This document shows, piece by piece, positions 8,583-17,468 of a stretch of DNA of 61,479 bases. Origin of the DNA: Rhodocyclus purpureus (lineage in GTDB: Bacteria; Pseudomonadota; Gammaproteobacteria; Burkholderiales; Rhodocyclaceae); the NCBI RefSeq assembly GCF_016653115.1, contig NZ_NHRX01000008.1, positions 1-61,479 of the forward strand. Direction: 5' to 3'. The notes below the pieces were generated by a model. The model was not told where the DNA came from. It ran no database searches and was given only the letters and a program-made list of their open reading frames with translations. The stretch's first letter is position 1. Every line of letters starts with the position of its first letter. The translations under genes and the position numbers were made by a program.

Positions 8583-10352
8583 TCAGCCGTCGTCCTGTCC
8601 GCTGCCCGCCGGCCGCGCCGGTGAGCGGCTGCGTGCGCTGAGCGCGGCGAGATAGGCGCGCTTTTCCTCGTCGTTGAGCCCGCTGACGCCGAGCCGCTGC
8701 ACCTTCGTCTGCAACTCGGCGAAGGCCTGTTGCTGCTGGCGTTCCTGCAGCCGTTCGACGGCTCCGGCGAACTCGCTGTCGATGTCGTCTTCGGCAAACG
8801 GACTCTGCATCAGTTCGGCGGCGACCTCGCGGACGAGGTTTTCCTCGCTGCTGCCGCGCATGCTTTCGAGCAGTGCGGCGCAGCTGGGAGTCGCCGCGCC
8901 GGCGGCGCTCACCGCTTCGCGCAGGCGGCGCAACGCTCGTTCTTCGCCGGAGCTGTCGGTGAGTGCGGGGGGCGGCAGCCGGCGCGCCAGTTCGGGCTTC
9001 TGCAGGATCAGGCGGAGCAGCGCGCGTGCCAGCGACGGCGCCCGGCGCGGCGCGCGCGCGGGGGCAGCGCGGGCGATCGGGCGCAGTTCGCACAGGCGCT
9101 CGATCTCGGCCTGCGAGAAGCCGGTCGCCTCGGCGAGTCGCTTCACGATCTGCAGGCGCAGCAGCGGCGTCTGCAGGCGGCCGAGCAGTGGCTTGGTGCT
9201 GGCAACCAGCTGCGCACGTCCCTCGGCGCTGGCGAGGTCGCAGCGCGCCTGCAGTTCGCCGAGCATGAAGTCGGACAGCGGCGTCGCCTGCGCGATCAGC
9301 CGTTCGAACTCGCCGGCGCCATGCGCGCGCACGTAGCTGTCGGGATCGTCCTCGGGCGGCAGGAAGACGAAGCCGATCGACTTCTGCTCGGGCAGCGCTT
9401 CGAGGCTGTTCTCGAGCGCGCGCCAGGCCGCCTTGCGCCCGGCGTTGTCGCCGTCGAAGCAATAGACTATGCGATCGACCTGGCGCAGCAGCTTCTGCAC
9501 GTGCGTCGGCGTCGTCGCCGTGCCCAGGGTCGCGACCGCGTTGCCGACGCCGTGCTGGGCGAGGGCGACGACGTCCATGTAACCCTCGACGACGATCACC
9601 GTGTTCTTCTCGCGCAAGGCGGCGCGCGCCTGCGGCAGCCCGAACACCTCGCGCCCCTTCTCGAACAGCGGCGTTTCCGGCGAGTTGAGGTACTTCGGCT
9701 CGCCGTCGCCGAGGACGCGGCCGCCGAAGGCGATCACCTCGCCCTTGCTGTTCATGATCGGGAACATCACCCGGTCGCGGAAGCGGTCGTAGAGGCGTCC
9801 CTGTTCGTTGCGGATGACGAGGCCGGCGGCCTGCAGCGCCGGGTCGTCGTAGCGCTCGAAGATCCGGTCGAGGCTTTGCCAGCCGTCGGGTGCGTAGCCG
9901 ATGCCGAAACGGCGCGCGACCTCGCCGCTGACGCTGCGCGCCTTCAGGTAGTCGATCGCCTTCGGCGAGTTCTTCAGCGATTCATAGTAGAAACGCGCGG
10001 CGCGGCTCATCAGCTCGGCCAGCGCGACGCTCGGCGCTGCGCCGGCCGGGCGGCGCTGGTCGTCTTCCGGGACCTGCATGCCGACGCGCGCGGCCAGGTC
10101 GCGGATCGCGTCGACGAAGCCCATGCCCGCGTATTCCATCATGAAGCCGATCGCGGTGCCATGCGCGCCGCAGCCGAAGCAGTGGTAGAACTGCTTGCTC
10201 GGGCTGACCGTGAACGAGGGGGTCTTCTCGTTGTGGAAGGGGCAGCAGGCGGCGTAGTTGGCGCCGGCCTTCTTCAGGCGCACGTGCGCATCGATCAGTT
10301 CGACGATGTCGACGCGATGCAGCAGGTCCTGGATGAATGACTCGGGGATCAC
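8583..10352 (-). CDS. dnaG: DNA primase DnaG
   Basis: A 589-residue primase that makes RNA primers at the replication fork. The N-terminal CHC2 zinc domain has Cys37, His40, Cys58 and Cys61 (CCPFH, HCFGCG). The RNA polymerase domain contains the TOPRIM segment with VIVVEGYMDVVALAQ and YCFDGDNAGRKAA. The C-terminal ~180 residues form the helicase-binding part that contacts DnaB. The start is GTG at 10352, giving the family's usual N-terminus (IPESFIQDLLHRVDIVELI). It lies between yqeY and rpoD in the macromolecular synthesis operon, 105 bases before rpoD. Confidence 0.98.
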   Translation of the reverse strand: MIPESFIQDLLHRVDIVELIDAHVRLKKAGANYAACCPFHNEKTPSFTVSPSKQFYHCFGCGAHGTAIGFMMEYAGMGFVDAIRDLAARVGMQVPEDDQRRPAGAAPSVALAELMSRAARFYYESLKNSPKAIDYLKARSVSGEVARRFGIGYAPDGWQSLDRIFERYDDPALQAAGLVIRNEQGRLYDRFRDRVMFPIMNSKGEVIAFGGRVLGDGEPKYLNSPETPLFEKGREVFGLPQARAALREKNTVIVVEGYMDVVALAQHGVGNAVATLGTATTPTHVQKLLRQVDRIVYCFDGDNAGRKAAWRALENSLEALPEQKSIGFVFLPPEDDPDSYVRAHGAGEFERLIAQATPLSDFMLGELQARCDLASAEGRAQLVASTKPLLGRLQTPLLRLQIVKRLAEATGFSQAEIERLCELRPIARAAPARAPRRAPSLARALLRLILQKPELARRLPPPALTDSSGEERALRRLREAVSAAGAATPSCAALLESMRGSSEENLVREVAAELMQSPFAEDDIDSEFAGAVERLQERQQQQAFAELQTKVQRLGVSGLNDEEKRAYLAALSARSRSPARPAGSGQDDG

Positions 10353-10496
10353 GGTGTCTCGCGGCCCACTGGGCCGGGATGAGCAGGGTCAGTGCAGGGA
10401 GGAGGGCAGAGGCCCCGGCAGGGCGGGTGGCTGGCGGGCTGCGATATGCGCTGCCGCCGCCCGCTTAGTGTCCTCTGCTCCGCGCTACAGCAGATG

Positions 10497-10946
10497 TCAG
10501 TGGCCGGCAAGCTTCGCCTTGACCTTGCGCGATACCTCGGCCATGTCGCAGCGTCCGGCGATCTTCGCCTTGAGCACGGTCATCACGCGGCCCATGTCGC
10601 CCGCGGCTGCGGCGCCGGTCTCGGCGACGGCGGCAGCAATTGCCACGTCGATTTCCTGCTCCGTGAGCCCCGCCGGCAGGTAGGTCGCGAGCAGGTCGGC
10701 CTCGAACTGCTCGGCGTCGGCGAGGTCGTCGCGCGCTGCGGCCCGATACTGGGTGATCGAGTCGCGGCGCTGCTTGAGCATCTTGTCGATGACCGCGATC
10801 ACCGCCGCGTCGTCGAGCGTGACCCGCTCATCGACTTCCTTCTGCTTGATGGCCGCGAGCAGCAGGCGGATCGCGGCCAGTCGCGCGCTTTCGCGGGCGC
10901 GCATCGCTGTCTTCATGTCCTCGTTGATGCGTTCTTTGAGCGTCAT
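10497..10946 (-). CDS. GatB/YqeY domain protein
   Basis: A 149-residue YqeY-family protein (MTLKERINEDMKTAMRARES at the start, then LPAGLTEQEIDVAIAAAV in the second helical domain). The family resembles the tail domain of the GatB amidotransferase subunit and is thought to bind tRNA, though its exact role is not settled. ATG 10946 with GGAG upstream is preferred over the longer open frame that runs back to 11180, since family members begin at this point. It sits between rpsU and dnaG, the normal place in proteobacteria. A hairpin at 11001-11030 separates it from rpsU and may reduce read-through. Confidence 0.93.
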   Translation of the reverse strand: MTLKERINEDMKTAMRARESARLAAIRLLLAAIKQKEVDERVTLDDAAVIAVIDKMLKQRRDSITQYRAAARDDLADAEQFEADLLATYLPAGLTEQEIDVAIAAAVAETGAAAAGDMGRVMTVLKAKIAGRCDMAEVSRKVKAKLAGH

Positions 10947-11000
10947 GCGGAATTCTCCAGGCGGTGATCGACAGGCGCGGGTGCTGGCTGCCATAAACGC

Positions 11001-11030
11001 CAAAAGCCGCCCGTCGGCAGACAGGCGGCT
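11001..11030 (-). terminator. Hairpin after rpsU
   Basis: On the minus strand AGCCGCCTGTC pairs with GACGGGCGGCT over a four-base loop and is followed by TTTTGG. It lies between rpsU and yqeY and could act as a partial terminator that lets S21 be made in excess over the downstream replication and transcription genes. Confidence 0.65.
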
Positions 11031-11064
11031 CGCTGGCAGCGCGCAGGTTTGCCCTGCGACGTGC

Positions 11065-11277
11065 TTAGTAGAGCTTCGGCGGCAGGGTCTGGCTGCGCAT
11101 GCGCTTGTGATGGCGCTTGACCGCAGCGGCCAGTTTGCGCTTGCGCTCGGCAGTGGGCTTCTCGTAGAACTCGCGCGCACGCAGTTCGGTCAGCAGACCG
11201 GTTTTTTCAACGGTGCGCTTGAAACGGCGAATCGCTACTTCGAACGGCTCATTTTCCTTGACGCGAATGGCGGGCAT
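11065..11277 (-). CDS. rpsU: 30S ribosomal protein S21
   Basis: A 70-residue, highly basic protein matching S21 throughout ([20 protein letters not shown] at the start and [17 protein letters not shown] near the end). It binds the 3' region of 16S rRNA in the small subunit and aids initiation. ATG 11277 is preceded by AGGAAAGAG. The upstream extension in the same frame is not part of the protein. It heads the operon with yqeY, dnaG and rpoD. Confidence 0.97.
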   Translation of the reverse strand: MPAIRVKENEPFEVAIRRFKRTVEKTGLLTELRAREFYEKPTAERKRKLAAAVKRHHKRMRSQTLPPKLY

Positions 11278-11491
11278 TGACTCTTTCCTAAGTTCAAAAT
11301 CGGGCGACTGAATGTCGTCGGTTCGGCGGGTCGGGGATTCAGGCAAGGCTCGCGGAATCCTGCACCGTCGGCAGGGGCGTCAGCAGCCTCGATCGAGCCG
11401 CCTAGTATAGCCGAACGCTTCCGGCAATGCCAGAGCTTTTTGCTTTGCCGGTTCCGGCCTCGCCCGTGCCCGGTCGCGTCCGCGGCTGCGG

Positions 11492-11497
11492 TAGAAT
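11492..11497 (+). promoter_or_regulatory. Probable -10 box of tsaD, close to the start codon
   Basis: TAGAAT ends seven bases before the tsaD ATG, so transcription would begin at or next to the start codon. No convincing -35 box is seen at the usual distance. Confidence 0.5.
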
Positions 11498-11504
11498 GCC
11501 GGCC

Positions 11505-12554
11505 ATGCTAGTTCTCGGTATCGAATCCTCCTGCGACGAAACCGGCGTCGCCCTCTACCGCAGCGACGGCGACGGACAGCTGCTCGCGCATGCGTTGCAC
11601 TCGCAGGTGGCAATGCACCAGGACTACGGCGGCGTCGTCCCCGAACTTGCCTCGCGCGACCACATCCGCCGCCTCGCGCCGCTGCTGGGCCGGGCGCTCG
11701 CCGAGGCCGGCTGCACGCTCGCCGAGGTGGATGCGGTCGCCTACACGCAAGGGCCCGGGCTGGCCGGTGCGCTCCTGGTCGGCTCCGCATTTGCCGAAGC
11801 GCTGGCGGCGGCGCTCGGCGTGCCGGCACTGCCGCTGCATCACCTCGAAGGGCATCTGCTCTCGCCGCTCTTGTCGCGCACGCCGCCGCGTTTCCCGTTC
11901 GTCGCGCTGCTCGTTTCGGGCGGGCACACGCAGCTGATGCATGTAGGCGGTGTCGGCGACTACCGCCTGCTCGGCGAGACGCTCGACGATGCCGCGGGCG
12001 AAGCCTTCGACAAGACCGCCAAGCTGCTCGGGCTCGGCTATCCGGGTGGCCCGGCGCTGTCCGCGCTCGCCGCGCGTGGTCGTCCCGACGTGTACAAGCT
12101 GCCGCGACCGATGCTCAACTCCGGCGACCTCGATTTCAGCTTCAGCGGCCTGAAGACCGCTGTGCTGACGCGCGTGCGCGAACTCGGCGGTGCCGATGCG
12201 ATCAGCGACGAGCAGCGTGCCGACCTCGCCCATGCCTTCCAGGCGGCGATCGTCGAGGTGCTGGTGAAGAAGTCGGTCGACGCATTGAGGCAGACCGGAA
12301 TGCAGCAACTGGTCGTCGCCGGCGGCGTCGGCGCCAACCGCGAACTGCGCCGTCAGCTCGACGCGCGTTCAGTCGGGGGCAGGGGCGGGCGCGGCCGCTT
12401 CACCGTCTTCTATCCCGAATTCGAGTATTGCACCGACAACGGCGCGATGATCGCGCTCGCCGGCGCCCTGCGCCTCGAGGCCGGTGTCCAGCCGAAAGCC
12501 GCCGGTTCCTTCTCCGTCCGCCCGCGCTGGCCGCTCGCCGAGCTCTTGCGCTGA
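11505..12554 (+). CDS. tsaD: tRNA N6-threonylcarbamoyltransferase TsaD
   Basis: A 349-residue enzyme that transfers the threonylcarbamoyl group to A37 of ANN-decoding tRNAs, working with TsaB and TsaE. It opens with the ASKHA-type phosphate loop ([16 protein letters not shown]). The metal-binding histidines His113 and His117 are in HHLEGH, and SGGHTQL follows at about residue 135. Near the C-terminus [13 protein letters not shown] and [10 protein letters not shown] complete the family pattern. No ribosome site precedes ATG 11505, but a -10-like TAGAAT lies just upstream. The stop abuts the convergent plsY stop with no spacer. Confidence 0.97.
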   Translation: MLVLGIESSCDETGVALYRSDGDGQLLAHALHSQVAMHQDYGGVVPELASRDHIRRLAPLLGRALAEAGCTLAEVDAVAYTQGPGLAGALLVGSAFAEALAAALGVPALPLHHLEGHLLSPLLSRTPPRFPFVALLVSGGHTQLMHVGGVGDYRLLGETLDDAAGEAFDKTAKLLGLGYPGGPALSALAARGRPDVYKLPRPMLNSGDLDFSFSGLKTAVLTRVRELGGADAISDEQRADLAHAFQAAIVEVLVKKSVDALRQTGMQQLVVAGGVGANRELRRQLDARSVGGRGGRGRFTVFYPEFEYCTDNGAMIALAGALRLEAGVQPKAAGSFSVRPRWPLAELLR

Positions 12555-13178
12555 TTACTTCTTCTTCGAACCGATCTTCGGTTCGCTGCCGGCCAGCAGG
12601 CGGCGGACGTTGGCGCGGTGGGTGGCGATCAGCGCGGCGGCCATGACGGCGACGGCGATGGCGACGGCGTCGGGGCCGCGCAGCCACAGCGTCAGTGGCG
12701 CCGCGGCGACGGCGGCGCAGAGGGCGGCGAGCGAGGAATAGCGCAGGCCGACGGCGACACCGATCCAGACGACCAGCGCGCCGAGTCCGACCAGCGGATC
12801 GACCGCGAGCAGGACGCCGGCGGCGGTGGCGACGCCCTTGCCGCCGCGGAACTTGAGGAAGACCGGGAAGAGGTGGCCGAGGAAGACGGCCAGCATCACC
12901 AGCCCGAGCGCGCCCGGCTCGAAGGCGGCGGACTTGGCCAGGAAGACGGCGAGCCAGCCCTTGGCCGCATCGCCGATCAGCGTGACGATGGCCGCGGCCT
13001 TGTTGCCGCTGCGCAGCACGTTGGTCGCGCCGGGGTTACCCGAGCCGTAGCTGCGCGGGTCGGCGAGGCCGAAGAGGCGGCTCGCGATCACGGCGAAGGG
13101 CACCGATCCGAGCAGGTAGGCGGCGAAGATGGCGAGCGCGACGAGGGCGGTCGGCGGGAGGTTCAGTTCGGCAGGCAT
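12555..13178 (-). CDS. plsY: Acyl-phosphate:glycerol-3-phosphate acyltransferase PlsY
   Basis: A 207-residue inner-membrane enzyme that acylates glycerol-3-phosphate using acyl-phosphate made by PlsX, the first committed step of phospholipid synthesis. About five hydrophobic segments are visible (for example residues 12-30, 85-105, 125-150). The three conserved loops are present: GSVPFA followed by GSGNPGATNV, FRGGKGVAT, and the C-terminal HRANVRRLLAG. A Lys-rich tail ends the protein. It faces tsaD tail to tail and is divergent from folB, sharing the 110-base interval at 13179-13288. Confidence 0.96.
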   Translation of the reverse strand: MPAELNLPPTALVALAIFAAYLLGSVPFAVIASRLFGLADPRSYGSGNPGATNVLRSGNKAAAIVTLIGDAAKGWLAVFLAKSAAFEPGALGLVMLAVFLGHLFPVFLKFRGGKGVATAAGVLLAVDPLVGLGALVVWIGVAVGLRYSSLAALCAAVAAAPLTLWLRGPDAVAIAVAVMAAALIATHRANVRRLLAGSEPKIGSKKK

Positions 13179-13210
13179 GCGGCGTCGAAGTTCGGCGGGT
13201 GCTTCAAGGG

Positions 13211-13216
13211 TAAAAT
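13211..13216 (+). promoter_or_regulatory. Probable -10 box upstream of folB
   Basis: GGGTAAAATGG matches the TANAAT-type -10 boxes seen before other genes of this window. It lies 72 bases before the folB ATG, in the plsY-folB divergent interval. No clear -35 box is seen. Confidence 0.4.
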
Positions 13217-13288
13217 GGCGGGCTTCTACACGGGGCGGCGGTGATCGGTCGCCGGCCCGCGATTCTAACCCCTCCGCCGGCCCGCCGC

Positions 13289-13645
13289 ATGGACATCATC
13301 TTCATCGACGATCTTCGCCTCTCCGCCCATATCGGCATCTACCCGCGCGAAAAGGCGATGGCACAGATGATCGACATCTCGCTGCAGATCGGCGCCTCGA
13401 CCGCCAGCGCCGGCGCCAGCGACGATATCCACGACACCATCGACTATGCGGTGGTGGTCGACCGATTGCGCCGCGAACTCGCCGAACGTCGCTTCAACCT
13501 GCTGGAAAAGCTCGCCGAGTACATCGCGAGCATGCTGCGCGAAGACTTCGGCGCCTCGTGGGTGCGCGTCTCGATCGCCAAGCCGGGCGTCATGCGCGGC
13601 GTCCGCCGCGTCGGCGTCGTCATCGAGCGTGGTAAGGCGGACTGA
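13289..13645 (+). CDS. folB: Dihydroneopterin aldolase FolB
   Basis: A 118-residue protein of the FolB family (MDIIFIDDLRLSAHIGIYPR), which cleaves 7,8-dihydroneopterin to 6-hydroxymethyl-dihydropterin in folate synthesis. The tyrosine in TIDYAVVVDRL and the lysine in SIAKPGVMRG are the expected active-site region residues. ATG 13289 gives the standard N-terminus and length. The frame extends further upstream but those residues do not belong to the family. No other folate gene is adjacent, as is common in betaproteobacteria. Confidence 0.93.
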   Translation: MDIIFIDDLRLSAHIGIYPREKAMAQMIDISLQIGASTASAGASDDIHDTIDYAVVVDRLRRELAERRFNLLEKLAEYIASMLREDFGASWVRVSIAKPGVMRGVRRVGVVIERGKAD

Positions 13646-13648
13646 GCG

Positions 13649-14140
13649 TCAGCCGGCCAGGGCGACCTCGACCGGGGTCGCCTGCAGCAGCGTCGTCAGC
13701 GCCTGCGGCGCGATGCTCACCAGGAAGCCGCGGCGGCCGCCGTTGATGTAGATGCGCGGCAGCGCGAGGATGCCGCGCTCGACATAGACCGGCATCGCCT
13801 TCTTCGTCGCGAAGGGGCTGGTGCCACCGACCAGGTAACCGCTGTGCCTTTGCGCGACCTCGGGCCGGCATGGCTCGATCTTCTTCCTGCCCGTCTGGCG
13901 CGCGAGTTCCTTGGTCGATACCTTGCGGTCGCCGTGCATGAGGACGATCAGCGGCCTGGCCTGCTCGTCCTCCATCACCAGCGTCTTCACCACGCAGTGC
14001 TCGTCGACTGCGAGTTCGCGCGCCGAGACGGCGGTGCCGCCGTGTTCTTCCCAGGCGTAGAGGTGTCCCGAGAAGGTGACGCCGTTCTTGCGCAGGAATT
14101 GGGTCGCCGGGGTTGCCGGACTGTCTGCTGGGTGCTTCAT
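13649..14140 (-). CDS. ybaK: YbaK/EbsC-type Cys-tRNA(Pro) deacylase
   Basis: A 163-residue protein of the YbaK branch of trans-editing domains, which hydrolyse Cys-tRNA(Pro) mischarged by ProRS. Family markers are CVVKTLVMED, HGDRKVSTKELA, the basic KKIEPC segment, and GYLVGGTSPFATKKAMPV, which forms the active-site loop with the conserved GxxSPF sequence. Length is typical. It is cytosolic and faces folB convergently, with only three bases between stops. The next gene upstream on the same strand, xerD, ends 28 bases before its start. Confidence 0.92.
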   Translation of the reverse strand: MKHPADSPATPATQFLRKNGVTFSGHLYAWEEHGGTAVSARELAVDEHCVVKTLVMEDEQARPLIVLMHGDRKVSTKELARQTGRKKIEPCRPEVAQRHSGYLVGGTSPFATKKAMPVYVERGILALPRIYINGGRRGFLVSIAPQALTTLLQATPVEVALAG

Positions 14141-14168
14141 GACTGAGGGGTATGTGGTGGTGGGCGGC

Positions 14169-15122
14169 TCAGCCGCGTGGATGGTGCGCCGCGTGCAGGG
14201 TCTTCAGGCGCTCGCGGGCGACGTGGGTGTAGATCTGCGTCGTCGAGATGTCGGCGTGGCCGAGCAGCAGCTGGACGACGCGCAGGTCGGCGCCGTGGTT
14301 GAGCAGGTGGGTGGCGAAGGCGTGGCGCAGGCCGTGGGGCGACAGGCGCTGCTCGTCGATGCCGGCAACGCGCGCGTAACGCTTGATCAGGCTCCAGAAC
14401 TGCTGCCGCGTCATCGGCCCGCCGCGCGCGGTGACGAAGATGGCGTCGCTGCGCCGGGCGCCGAGCAGGGTCGGGCGCCCCTCGTCGAGCCAGCGTCCGA
14501 TCCAGTCGATCGCCTGTTCGCCGAGCGGCACCAGCCGCTCCTTGCTGCCCTTGCCGAAAATCCTGACGACGCCCATGTCGAAGCTGACTTCATGTACCTT
14601 CAGGCCGATCAGTTCGGAGACGCGCAGGCCGCTGGCGTAGATCGTCTCGATCATCGCGCGGTCGCGCAGCCCCTGCGGGGTGTCCAGGTCAGGCGCGGCG
14701 AGCAGCGCCTCGACCTGCGCCTCGCTGATCGCCTTCGGCAGTCTCATGGGCTTCACCGGCGGCGCGATTGCCTGCGTCGGGTCGGCGCCGATCCTGCCGC
14801 GCGCCACGAGGTGGCGGTAGTAACGACGCAGCGTCGACAGGTAGCGCGCCTGCGAGCTGGCGGCAAGGCGGCCGGAGAGGGTGGCGACGAAGCGCAGCAA
14901 CAGCGGCGCATCGGCGGCGGGCAGGCTGCTGCCTTGCGTCGCCAGCCAGCCGGCGAACTGCTGCAGGTCGCTGCGGTAGCTGGCGAGCGAGGCCAGCGCC
15001 AGCCCGTCTTCGAGCCACAGGGCGTCGCAGAAGGCGTCGATCTCGGCCTGGTCGGCAGGGCTGGGCGCAGCGGTCTCCGCTGCAGCCTCTTCGCCGCCGG
15101 GCTCAGGCATGGCAGCGTTCAT
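14169..15122 (-). CDS. xerD: Tyrosine recombinase XerD
   Basis: A 317-residue site-specific recombinase that, with XerC, resolves chromosome dimers at dif under FtsK control. The N-terminal SAM-like core-binding domain spans about residues 30-115. The catalytic domain has the active Arg in ASGLRVSELIGL, Lys in GKGSKERLVPL, HGLRH (HxxR), GHADIS and the nucleophile Tyr in TQIYTHV. The Ala/Glu/Pro-rich first 25 residues are longer than in E. coli XerD. XerD is preferred to XerC from the overall motif wording and from the context, but the paralogues are similar. The start overlaps the end of ogt by 20 bases. Confidence 0.9.
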   Translation of the reverse strand: MNAAMPEPGGEEAAAETAAPSPADQAEIDAFCDALWLEDGLALASLASYRSDLQQFAGWLATQGSSLPAADAPLLLRFVATLSGRLAASSQARYLSTLRRYYRHLVARGRIGADPTQAIAPPVKPMRLPKAISEAQVEALLAAPDLDTPQGLRDRAMIETIYASGLRVSELIGLKVHEVSFDMGVVRIFGKGSKERLVPLGEQAIDWIGRWLDEGRPTLLGARRSDAIFVTARGGPMTRQQFWSLIKRYARVAGIDEQRLSPHGLRHAFATHLLNHGADLRVVQLLLGHADISTTQIYTHVARERLKTLHAAHHPRG

Positions 15123-15597
15123 GCTGCAGCAGCCAGCGCTTGACCTCGAGCAGGAAGCCGCCGTCGCTGTGCGCGAAGCCGCCGAGCCGGCCGTCGGCGG
15201 CGATCACGCGGTGGCAGGGGACGACGATCGGCAGCGGGTTGGCGCCGCAGGCGCCGCCGACGGCACGCGCCGAGCTGCCGAGTTCCCGGGCGATCTCGCC
15301 GTAGCTGCGGGTCTCGCCGCAGGGGATGGCGGCGATCGCCGCCCACACCCGTCGCTGGAACGGCGTTCCCGCAGCGGCGAGCGGTAGCTCGAAACGTGTC
15401 GTCGGGTCTTCGAGCCAGGCGGCGAGCTGGCGCGTGGCTTCGGCGGCGAGCGCCGCGCTGGCGGGGTCGATGGCCTCCACCGGCGTCACTTCCTCTGCGA
15501 GAAAAGCGATCTCGTGCAGTTCGCCGCCAACGCAGCGCACGCCCAGCCAGAAACCTGGGGCCGGGACGACTGCTTGCATGGGGACAGCATGGTTCAT
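15103..15597 (-). CDS. ogt: Methylated-DNA--protein-cysteine methyltransferase
   Basis: A 164-residue suicide repair protein that moves the methyl group of O6-methylguanine to its own cysteine. The acceptor is Cys128 in PIVVPCHRVI, preceded by the DNA-binding helix-turn-helix (SYGEIARELGSSARAVGGAC), where the Arg acts as the intercalating finger. There is no Ada-type N-terminal domain, so the Ogt name fits. ATG 15597 has AGGGGA upstream. An in-frame ATG at 15579 is an alternative. It lies 11 bases after proA and overlaps xerD, so the three are likely one transcript. Confidence 0.92.
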   Translation of the reverse strand: MNHAVPMQAVVPAPGFWLGVRCVGGELHEIAFLAEEVTPVEAIDPASAALAAEATRQLAAWLEDPTTRFELPLAAAGTPFQRRVWAAIAAIPCGETRSYGEIARELGSSARAVGGACGANPLPIVVPCHRVIAADGRLGGFAHSDGGFLLEVKRWLLQHERCHA

Positions 15598-15608
15598 GCT
15601 GTCCCCTG

Positions 15609-16865
15609 TCAGGCGCGCACGTGCCCGTCGCCGAGGACGATCCACTTCTCGCTGGTCAGCCCGTTGAGGCCGACCGGGCCGCGCGCGTGGATCTTGTCGG
15701 TCGAGATGCCGATCTCGGCGCCGAGGCCATACTCGAAGCCGTCGGCGAAGCGGGTCGAGGCATTGACCATCACCGACGACGAATCGACTTCACGCAGGAA
15801 GCGGCGTGCCCTGCCGTAGTCCTCGGTGACGATCGCTTCGGTATGGTGCGAGCTGTAGCGGTTGATGTGCTCGATCGCTTCGTCGAGGCCGTCAACGAGC
15901 TTGATCGAGATGATCGGCGCCAGGTACTCGGTGCGCCAGTCCTCCTCGCTCGCCGGGATCGCCTGCGGCAGCAGCGCGCAGGTCTCGGGGCAGCCGCGCA
16001 GTTCGACGCCCTTTTCCGAGAGTCGGGCGGCAACGGGCGGCAGGAGCACGGCGGCGACCGAGCGCGCTACGAGCAGCGACTCGGCGGTGTTGCAGGTGCC
16101 GTAGCGCTGCGTCTTGGCGTTGTCGACGATCGCCAGCGCCTTGTCGAGCTTGGCCGATTCGTCGAGATAGACGTGGCAGTTGCCGTCGAGGTGCTGGATC
16201 ATCGGCACGCGCGCTTCGGCCAGCAGGCGCGAGATCAGCCCCTTGCCGCCGCGCGGGACGATCACGTCGACGTACTCGCGCATGGTGATCAGGTGGCCGA
16301 CCGCGGCACGGTCGGTGGTGTCGATCACCTGCACCGCGTCGGCCGGCAGGCCGGCGGTGGCGAGCGCTTCCTGGACCAGCGTCGCGATGGCGCGGTTGCA
16401 GCGGATCGCTTCCGAGCCACCGCGCAGGATCGCCGCGTTGCCCGACTTCAGGCAGAGCGCGGCGGCGTCGGCGGTGACGTTCGGTCGTGCCTCGTAGATG
16501 ATGCCGATGACGCCGAGCGGGACGCGCATGCGCCCGACCTGGATGCCGCTCGGGCGGTACTTCATGTCGTTCACCTCGCCGATCGGGTCGGCGAGCGCGG
16601 CGACCTGCTCGACGCCCTCGGCCATGGCAGCGACGCCCTTGGCCGACAGGGTCAGGCGGTCGAGCATCGCCGGCTCCAGTCCGGCAGCGCGCGCGGCGGC
16701 GACGTCCTCGGCGTTGGCGGCGAGCAAGGTGTCCGCCTCGCGGCGGATGGCGGCGGCAAGAGTCATGAGTGCGGCGTTCTTGGCGCTGGTGTCGGCGCGT
16801 GCCATTGCACGCGATGCCGCGCGTGCGCGCTGGCCGACGGTCTGCATGTAGTGCGCGATATCCAT
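15609..16865 (-). CDS. proA: Gamma-glutamyl phosphate reductase ProA
   Basis: A 418-residue cytosolic enzyme of proline synthesis that reduces glutamyl-5-phosphate to the semialdehyde with NADPH. It has the aldehyde dehydrogenase fold: the phosphate/NADP region ([17 protein letters not shown]), [10 protein letters not shown], and the catalytic cysteine in [13 protein letters not shown], followed by [19 protein letters not shown] near the C-terminus. I place the start at ATG 16865 ([20 protein letters not shown]), which gives the normal length. The ribosome site is weak. It is the first gene of a minus-strand series with ogt and xerD. No proB is present. Confidence 0.96.
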   Translation of the reverse strand: MDIAHYMQTVGQRARAASRAMARADTSAKNAALMTLAAAIRREADTLLAANAEDVAAARAAGLEPAMLDRLTLSAKGVAAMAEGVEQVAALADPIGEVNDMKYRPSGIQVGRMRVPLGVIGIIYEARPNVTADAAALCLKSGNAAILRGGSEAIRCNRAIATLVQEALATAGLPADAVQVIDTTDRAAVGHLITMREYVDVIVPRGGKGLISRLLAEARVPMIQHLDGNCHVYLDESAKLDKALAIVDNAKTQRYGTCNTAESLLVARSVAAVLLPPVAARLSEKGVELRGCPETCALLPQAIPASEEDWRTEYLAPIISIKLVDGLDEAIEHINRYSSHHTEAIVTEDYGRARRFLREVDSSSVMVNASTRFADGFEYGLGAEIGISTDKIHARGPVGLNGLTSEKWIVLGDGHVRA

Positions 16866-17114
16866 GGAATTTTCAGCTCGGGGAAAGGTCGAAGGGCAGT
16901 GGGCAAAGGACCGGCAAGTCCGCGCAAGGGATCGATTATCGGCGCTTGCGCGCGGGCTGTGAACCGGGTCAGGGAGCAGGAAGGCGCTCGCGTCACATGT
17001 CGGTGGCAGCGATGCGTCGTTCGGAGCAAAAAACAGTAACGGAACTAAATCAAAGAGTTTACACTCCGACGCCTCAGAAATTCGGCCTCCGGCCGATTGA
17101 TCCCGGGAAGAGAA

Positions 17115-17393
17115 ATGCAACGAAAACTCATTCTGCCTGCTGAAGTGAAAACCTGTGCAACCTGCAGCTACTGGGACGGCGAGCGCAAGGTGGACGCAGA
17201 ACTACAGGTGGTGGTGGTCGACGAGAGCGTGACCGGCGAATGCCTGGTCCGCGAGTCGCCGTGTCCCGGCACCCAGGATGTTCGCGACGCCAACGGTGAG
17301 GAATGCTTCTGGGAGACGCTGGCGCCTGACGAGCCCGTCGCCGAAGACGGCGAGATCCAGCCTGCGCCGCTGCGAACCGGAACCGGCTCCTGA
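17115..17393 (+). CDS. Small cysteine-rich hypothetical protein
   Basis: A 92-residue acidic protein. After a short N-terminal segment it has CATCSYW, then [10 protein letters not shown] and EECFWETL, five to six cysteines spaced as in a small metal-binding or redox protein. There is no signal peptide. ATG 17115 has GGGAAGAG directly upstream. It is divergent from proA and followed convergently by holA. I do not recognise a named family. The CxxC plus C...C spacing suggests a zinc or iron site in the cytoplasm (inference). Confidence 0.6.
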   Translation: MQRKLILPAEVKTCATCSYWDGERKVDAELQVVVVDESVTGECLVRESPCPGTQDVRDANGEECFWETLAPDEPVAEDGEIQPAPLRTGTGS

Positions 17394-17468
17394 CCCTTCA
17401 CGGCAGGTCGGCTTGCCCGCCCTTGCCTCCTCCTCACTGAGCCGGCAAGCTCCTTGCCGGCGCGCGCT

